DNA from: Flavobacterium sp.
GTDB lineage: Bacteria > Bacteroidota > Bacteroidia > Flavobacteriales > Flavobacteriaceae
Length of the DNA: 6,162 nt
Reading direction: 5' to 3'
Assembly: GCA_030682755.1 (NCBI GenBank)
Contig: JAUXNR010000410.1
Location: forward strand, 1-6,162
Under the pieces are notes generated by a model, which made no database searches, was not told where the DNA came from, and was given only the letters and a program-made list of their open reading frames with translations. The position numbers and the translations under genes are program-made. Numbering within the stretch: position 1 is the first letter of the stretch; each line of letters starts with the position of its first letter. This document shows positions 6,015 through 6,162 of this stretch, in pieces.

Positions 6015-6162
6015 TTATTTTGCTCTTGTAGCATATTTAGTTTTGAATTTATCAATACGACCTGCAGTATCAATTAATTTAGACTTACCAGTATAAAATG
6101 GGTGAGATGTTCTTGAAATCTCCATTTTAAACACAGGATATTCAACTCCTTCGTGTGTGTTT
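6015..6162 (-). CDS. rpmE2: 50S ribosomal protein L31 type B, C-terminal part (cut by window edge)
   Basis: The last 48 residues of ribosomal protein L31, a small protein of the large subunit that bridges to the small subunit, can be read on the minus strand up to the TAA at 6017-6015. The sequence includes [20 protein letters not shown] and [20 protein letters not shown], a strong match to the family. The visible part has no cysteine where zinc-binding L31 carries its second CxxC, which points to the zinc-independent type B. Type B proteins are usually around 80 residues, so roughly the first 30-40 codons and the promoter lie beyond position 6162. The gene is unrelated in function to its neighbours and is separated from them by a terminator. 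Confidence 0.93.
   Translation of the reverse strand, partial: NTHEGVEYPVFKMEISRTSHPFYTGKSKLIDTAGRIDKFKTKYATRAK

Overview
The window looks like a chromosomal segment from a Bacteroidota member, most likely a Flavobacterium-type Flavobacteriia. The evidence is the low GC content, a TAnnTTTG-type promoter, genes without clear Shine-Dalgarno sequences, lipoproteins with an acidic stretch after the lipobox cysteine, signal peptides cut before Gln, DUF4252-type proteins and a type B ribosomal protein L31. This assignment is inference from sequence style; no search was run.

Layout. Positions 1-423 hold no gene but carry a regulatory leader: a candidate housekeeping promoter (72-98), a cobalamin riboswitch aptamer (about 125-330) and a probable expression platform (344-401). 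They control a BtuB-like TonB-dependent outer membrane receptor (424-2352, +), the only cobalamin-related gene in the window. A bidirectional terminator (2355-2383) separates it from a convergent S41-family lipoprotein peptidase (2384-3835, -). A 99-bp divergent intergenic region follows, and then a tight four-gene operon on the + strand: ECF sigma factor (3935-4459), single-pass membrane protein that is probably its anti-sigma factor (4440-4880), secreted DUF4252-like protein (4886-5416) and DUF4252-like lipoprotein (5420-5956). A second bidirectional terminator (5963-5996) separates this operon from the 3' part of rpmE2 (L31 type B, - strand), which is cut by the window edge.

How the genes may work together. 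The receptor is a stand-alone, B12-repressed import gene. The more intriguing unit is the sigma / anti-sigma / DUF4252 / DUF4252 operon with the divergent envelope protease. The intergenic region contains a clear ECF-type promoter pattern (TGTAAC - 16 nt - CGTC) in front of the sigma gene, so the operon is probably autoregulated. A weaker AAC - 17 nt - CGT pattern faces the protease gene at nearly the same distance from its start codon. Together this suggests a small envelope-stress or signalling regulon: sigma and anti-sigma as the switch, two exported DUF4252 proteins of unknown role, and possibly the protease as an output or regulator. The proposed circuit is inference; the gene order, overlaps, targeting signals and promoter-like motifs are visible in the sequence.
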